From: Peromyscus leucopus
Lineage: Eukaryota > Chordata > Mammalia > Rodentia > Cricetidae
Assembly: GCF_004664715.2 (NCBI RefSeq)
Contig: NC_051067.1
Coordinates: forward strand, 66,544,982-66,608,981
Length of the DNA stretch: 64,000 nucleotides
Reading direction: 5' to 3'
The position numbers and the translations under genes are program-made. Below the pieces are notes generated by a model. That model was not told the DNA's origin. It ran no database searches and saw only the letters and a list, made by a program, of their open reading frames with translations. Below are positions 58,320 through 64,000 of the stretch, piece by piece (the first letter of the stretch is position 1; each line of letters starts with the position of its first letter).

Positions 58320-60698
58320 TGTGCTTAATTTAGCCTCGGCTGGCTCATGGTCCGAGGACATTGGACAACACTATATGTATATCCTATGTTGCTATCATGT
58401 CACTTCCATTTGACAGATATTTAACTGTAAATAGAAAGAAAAACTGTTCAGTATCAACCCCTAGGATGGGCTAGTTATGATTTGAAAGGTATCAGGCTCC
58501 TCTACCCCATCTTACTGTTTTAACAGCCAGTCACCAGACTCAAGCTGTTATGATTGATGCCCTCCCATTTAAAACTATACCACAGGAGAATTAATAGGCT
58601 ACATTTTAGGTATCTTCCTTTTATCATGGAACAAGGTCCCAAGAAAAAAAAAGAATACTAAAACAGGTAAATTTTGGAGGGTGGAATCAGTAGCCAGGGG
58701 ACCAAAAGGAACATGGCCCGTCAGCCAAGGGCGAGATGCCACAGGAGCCAGCAGCAAATGGACCAAAAGGAGGAGGGCCCATCAGCTGAGGGATACCACC
58801 GAAAGTAATCTCCATTCACTACAGCCACTGCCTGAGGCCTGGCCTGGGGCTGGACAACTCTCACATGTGATGACCTCACATGCCTGCTCACTGAAGCCAA
58901 AAATAACAGCACACTGCCAACTGCAGGCAATTTTTCAAGGTAACCTGACGACCGGGACCAACAGAGAGATATTGTTAAATTAATAGCTGTCAGGTTCAAA
59001 AATACTCTGTGCATACTTTTTCAACTCCAATCTCTCAAACGATGGCACAATAACAAACTGATAAATGTGCACTAATTAAAAAAATAAGCTATTGATCAAA
59101 GCCTCTGTGTTATAAATACATGTGTGCTCTGTTAAAATGCAAACAGCAAGTTGTTTTGATATTGTCACAAGATAAATTCATGGCACAGGAGATTTATTTT
59201 GCATATTCCCCCCCTCATACTTTAATTTCATCCAAGCCAGGAACAGGAAGTTTTGCATACGGGGTGACAAATAAGCTATGAGAAGTGGAATGACTAGAGA
59301 CCCAGGAGCGGCAAGGTCCTGAGACTGGTGAAGGTCATTGTTATAAACTGGGACAGTTAATTTTTCTCACTCATCCAGCAGTCCATTATGGCTATGGGAA
59401 AGGTTTTCAATGTAAACCATTCTTAAAACCTGTTCCGTTTTCTTCTTTACAGCGGGACCTGCACGTTTTCAGACAGTTGCGTTTTCATCTTTAGCCAGCT
59501 CAGGTCATTCACAATGACACCGGTGGTATACATTCTATTGGTTTCCATAAAATTTACAAGCATTGTCCTAACTCTCTATGTACTCGGAACACCAACCTTG
59601 GTTAAAAACAACACACAAAAAAAAACTATGAAATCACTAAAGAAAATATCCTAGCATTTTCTTGTTCACTATAATTTTAGATTGACATCTAAGCGATCAG
59701 TAATGGGAAATCGCCTTTTCAAAACTCATATCTGGCCATAATACTTGGGTTTACTACTTGACTAGCCATTTCCAATACATTAAATGACAAGAGAAAGCCC
59801 ACAGCTAAGACCCCAAACTGCAGCCATAACTGGCAACACCTCGGGAAAAGCTCCACATGACAGTTAAAAGTTCAAAGCATCCAACCACACGCTTTCATTC
59901 AGAGACACACACTTAGGGAACGCTGTCCAAAGCAGAGGGCAGCTCAGTGATTGCAAAGATAAGGGATGTGATCCGAGTTTGCCACTCACACTGGCAATGA
60001 CTCCATGCTCGACGTGTAGAGGCTGGACAATGAGAAACGCTGTTGTTGTATTTAAGCTCCTCGCAGTATCTACAGATGGGTGTTCACACAGGACCACTTT
60101 CCAAAATTAAGAAAAGTATCATGTTGAAAATGAATTCCTAGAGGCTTTCCTCACTCAGGTTGAAGGAAACTCATGTCATAGCTCAGCACTTCCCCCTTCA
60201 CAGTATCATTTATTAGTATAAAAAAATCAGTACGAATGTGAGCAGGATGAATATTTCCAATTCTCATGCTTATTTGTAAATTGACATCCGATCACAGACA
60301 TGCGTACGCTGAAAGTCCTGCTATAGAAAAAATCTCCAATACACCCAATACAAACAGTGTAGACAGTAACACATTTCCTTCTATTTAGGCATATTGGGAA
60401 AAGAGAAAATGTTCCTAACTCAAGAAAGTAGGAATAATAAATATTAAAAAAAAAAGTGCATGGAACTGAAAATATATTTCAGTTTTAACAACCAAACATA
60501 AAAACCAAATACCTCTTTTGATAAAGATCTATTGTAAATGTAACAACACTGCACTCTGTAAATGGCAACAGTAACATGCCCTGTGGTACAAAGCCAAGCC
60601 AGAGAGCTGCCAGAAACATTTCTTCTGACAACACAAACTTGTTTTTCAATCTTAGGTACCACACCTGGGGGTACCAGAATCAAATGTGTGTCTCAACA

Positions 60699-60712
60699 GT
60701 GCCCTCTAGTGG
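60699..60712 (-). promoter_or_regulatory. CTCF-type binding motif
   Basis: The minus strand reads CCACTAGAGGGCAC, which fits the degenerate CTCF core CCASYAGRKGGCRS at all 14 positions. The flanks are not in a SINE that I recognise. Binding itself cannot be seen from sequence. Confidence 0.55.
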
Positions 60713-61111
60713 ACAAGTCTTAAAATGACTGTCTCCCACAGAAACTCTTCAATGATGCTAACACCTCCCAGAGGATGGGACCAAATTAAGGAACCAGCTG
60801 GAGAAGATCCAAAACTAGCACCCACAGAGGATGGCTTTGCAAAGGTCATGGCAAAGGTATTCAGGGACAGACAACTTTGATAAACACTTGTCTCTCTTCT
60901 GACTGTATTCGTTTGTCCCAGCAGGCAGGTCCTTGGCTAGGCCTCCCAGACTGCTGGAGATTAGCATTTAGTCACCTAACCAATCCACTTCTCAACTGGC
61001 ATTACATCAGTGCTTATTTCATACTCAACATGTTTTGAGTACTTCTGTGGGATACAAAATGAGAAGATGGTATTACAAACCTCAAATGACTAATGTGGAT
61101 GAACGCACGAG

Positions 61112-61168
61112 AGACACACGCACTCACGCACGCACGCGCGCGCACAAACACACACACACTCACTCACC
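61112..61168. repeat. Alternating purine-pyrimidine tract
   Basis: CGCACGCACGCGCGCGCACA followed by a CA run; such sequence can adopt Z-DNA. Confidence 0.85.
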
Positions 61169-61687
61169 ATAGCCAGTGAAGGGCAGAGTGCTAGTTTTGA
61201 CTGAAAGAAAGAAGAGCCCCAGCCCCAGCCCCTAACACCAGGAAGCAGAGCACAGAAGCAAAGCAGAGCCCCGGAAGCTGTTGAGTAGCAAGCATTCCTG
61301 GAGCGGTTTCTAGCCCAGCTTCCCCTAGGTGCCGGTGTTTTGGAGTACCCTAGCACCACCGCAACACAGCATCCCTCAGGAACCAAGGAGATCCATGACT
61401 ACAGAGACGGAGTACATGTCAAATTCTCAGACACAATGCAGTGTTTCTTCAAGGTGCTAAAACCCAGTGGGTTTCAAATAAGAACAAGGTGAGACCGAAG
61501 TCAGTGGCAGACCCCACACCAGCTGGTCCCCAAGAAACCCTTTGGTCCCGAGGGCTCCCCACTTCATCTCAGTTGTTTCCTTTCAGACCTTCCCTGTCAC
61601 CTGGCTGCTTCCTTTGAGCAATCCTATGAGTCTACCCAGGTAAACTAGAAACGGACATGATCCTTGTTTTTAAAAAGGCTTAACATT

Positions 61688-61790
61688 AGGTGTGGTGTTG
61701 TTCAGTGGCACAACACTTACTTCCCTAGCAAGACTGAAGACCTGGCTTCACCCCCAGATCTATGAAAATCAATAAATAAAGGCAACTTTT
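61688..61790 (+). mobile_element. ID-like SINE fragment
   Basis: TTGTTCAGTGGCACAACACT, CTGGCTTCACCCCCAGATCT and CAATAAATAAAGGC resemble an ID/B4 head with tail. Confidence 0.5.
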
Positions 61791-62077
61791 TAAAGTTTCC
61801 AAATTCTGAAATTCTGACCCTTGGGCCAGAAAGAACCCCTTGATGTTCCCAGCTCATACCTGCCCATCAGAGCAGAAAGGCAGGAGAAAAACAGCAACTC
61901 GCTCCTCTTCCACCCACCTCCCTAAAGATGCCACAACTCCAGCAAGTCTGAGAAAGTTCCCGCTAACATTATTCCCTAAGCGAGTTTATGAGAATCCATC
62001 AACACTGCCCCAGTGACCAACTTCACATTTAAGTAGTTGCCTTGTGGTGAGAATGAAGCTCCAGCAGTTACACCCTA

Positions 62078-62128
<51 letters not shown>

Positions 62129-64000
62129 CAAAAATATTGGAGAACTTCAGGATGATAAAGGCCGCCTTCGGGTATCCATAACCTCGCTTGTAGTATATTA
62201 CCCTACACGGATCTCTCAAGGTCAAAACCTCCAACAGGAAAAGGGCTGTCAACCCAGCACCACAGTGATCAGATGTCTCTGCAGATGCTAACTTAGAAGG
62301 AAATGGTGTCCCCAGACAAGGTCCCAGCTTCAATAAGCTCGTCATTCCTTCCATAAGCAGGCAAGCAGAAATGTCAGAGAGCAGCATAATTGGCACACTG
62401 AGAGAAAAACACAAATACTTTAGCAAGATAAAAGTAAGCACTGGTGAGGGGTTTAGGTTTTGAGGCCCGGTGGCGTTAACACAGCCGCGTCAGGCAGTCC
62501 CTATTAAACAACAATGGAAAGTGAAAGACACTGATTAGAATAAAAAGTGACAGGAGGGGTGGGCTCAGCCATGAACATTTAATGCATATTTATATTTCCA
62601 TCAAACGGACATATTTACTATAAACACTTGAAAAACCACAGCAAAGTCATTCATTTAAATGCCAGAAAAATAGTAAAAGATGCTAATTTGACCTTAGTGG
62701 AACAGATCGGGTGTCACTGACACTCCAGGACGGCGTGAAGCAGAATCTACCAAGACGATTAATTAATGCTTACTGGATTAGGTCAAGAGTGTCGCAAATG
62801 GAGGGAGAAGAAGCAAATGGGGAAGAGAGGAGGACGAAATGGGGGTTCTTTCACGGTCATTCTCTTAGAGTTTACCACATTTGCACCTCTGATGTATCTA
62901 AACTCATATGGCTTGGAGACAGAGGTGGGTCTGTTGATTCCTAGGGCTTCGGTCTCTGCAGATATGTAAAGGGAACGAAGGACAGCTATCGGGATGCTTT
63001 TGAGAAGGCTAGATGGATGAATGAGCTCTAAGAATGGAATGCACCCAACAGTCTTGCGTAAATGTAAGTGAATGCACAGAAACCTCCCCGTCAGCCAACA
63101 CTTTTCATAAACTGAAAACCTGGAGCGTCAAGAATTCCTACTGCAAAGTCCTAGGGAATTTTGAGATCGTGTGATGGGGCACTTTTCAGAACAAACTGCA
63201 AAGCTCCTCTGAACTGGAATTGTGGTCACCAAGGAGAGCAAGACTGGGAACTGTGAAAACAACGCAACCAACACATGACCTGTTACATCAAGGATTACTT
63301 AGGACATGTAGATCTTAGTTTCAGCTTTTGTGGCCACTGCTACTTCAATGTGACAGTGGTGCCACTCTGCCTTTCCTTACAGATGTGCGCTCTGCCTAAA
63401 AATCAGCTTGTTTCTAGCACAGGAGGGGCCTTCCTTCACTGCCACTCTTAATCCTCAATAATCAACTGCTCGGTGACATTGCCTCCGGCTATGTATAATG
63501 CACATACACACATAAATTCACAACACAAATCCCTCAACATGACATTCCGCTCAACTCCATCGGACTCGGAAAGCCCCCTAACAAATGCTTGCCACATGAT
63601 TAGAAAATCATTCAAGTCTGCAGGAAATATGGCAAGTGGGAAGAGGTGACAGTCAATTAGGAATGAGAAAGGGGAGTGGGGCCTGGTCATTAAAGTCTTT
63701 AAAGCCTTAGCGTCAAGAAGAAAATGGACCATCATTCACGCTCCACATTCCCTTTAAAACAGGTATTAATTCTACTGCGTGTGAACCACTTCAAAACACC
63801 ACCGATTCCCCAGAGAATCCTGCAGAAGGGGCCCAGGAGCCAGTCTCAAAAACATGAGAAAAATGTATTCAATGTATACAACTTTGTGATGTTTTCTCCA
63901 TCTATAAAGCAGGGACAAAAAGCATTTTCAACAAGGAAATCTTCCCCGCTGGAGGAAGAAACATAGGGTGAAAATGACTTTTATTCTAATATAATTAGAT
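61791..64000. other. No recognised transposable element
   Basis: A (CA)n run (62079-62122) is the only repeat recognised. The remaining 1.9 kb contains no exon that I can identify. Confidence 0.45.
62079..62122. repeat. (CA)n microsatellite
   Basis: 22 CA units. Confidence 0.99.

Larger units (their letters stand above)
58320..61687. other. Repeat-poor intronic sequence with a CTCF-like motif
   Basis: Over 3.3 kb I recognise no transposable element or exon. A CTCF-type motif lies at 60699-60712 and an alternating CG/CA tract at 61112-61168. Confidence 0.45.
47226..64000 (-). other. Rsu1: Rsu1 intron (partial, at least 16.8 kb)
   Basis: This sequence lies upstream of the exon starting at 47225 and continues past the right edge. 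The exons encoding residues 1-53 and the promoter were looked for and not seen. There is no CpG island in this stretch. Confidence 0.75.

Overview
The window is mammalian nuclear DNA and almost certainly comes from a muroid rodent. It carries the rodent SINE set (B1, B2/B3 and B4/ID-like), rodent-type LINE-1, many LTRs that look like ERVL-MaLR, a URR1-like hAT element and dense (TG)n/(CA)n tracts. The B1 at 57960-58121 has the GGCGCAAAGCTACACAG right-hand part that I associate with hamster/deer-mouse/vole (cricetid) B1s. The cricetid assignment is an inference from that repeat; the species is not determined. There are no bacterial-type genes, operons or ribosome binding sites.

The only protein-coding gene I can support is Rsu1 (Ras suppressor protein 1), on the minus strand. 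Four consecutive internal coding exons lie at 47225-47105, 41720-41602, 39786-39704 and 39431-39317, in transcription order. They have correct AG/GT splice sites and compatible phases (2, 1, 0), and encode about residues 54-200 of the 277-residue protein, the core of its leucine-rich repeats. The N-terminal exons must lie beyond the right edge (the upstream intron is at least 16.8 kb). The C-terminal exons must lie beyond the left edge (the downstream intron is at least 39.3 kb). The window is therefore an interior slice of one gene, and everything else is intron.

Layout: 1-8.2 kb holds a 96-bp tandem repeat, several LTRs and an LTR nested in an older LTR. 8.3-15.2 kb is one 5'-incomplete LINE-1 on the plus strand (antisense to Rsu1). 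It was later hit by a B1, by a polyadenylated retrocopy and by an ERV LTR, and is preceded by three degenerate 240-bp units. 15-39 kb is a mosaic of MaLR/MLT1 LTRs, SINEs, a URR1-like element with a perfect 8-bp target duplication, microsatellites and repeat-poor stretches. 39.3-47.2 kb holds the four exons. 47.2-64 kb is upstream intron with more SINEs, a perfect 13-bp-arm palindrome, a 56-bp tailless SINE head, a perfect 30-bp-arm hairpin joined to a 66-bp direct duplication, a young B1 and a consensus CTCF-type motif.

I saw no new multi-gene system. The most unusual items are the hairpin plus direct duplication (50827-51012), the CTCF-like motif (60699-60712), the tailless retroposed SINE head (49009-49088) and the retrocopy inside the LINE-1 (10103-10728). 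Repeat family names are from memory and have not been checked with RepeatMasker; boundaries of old repeats are approximate unless a target-site duplication is given.
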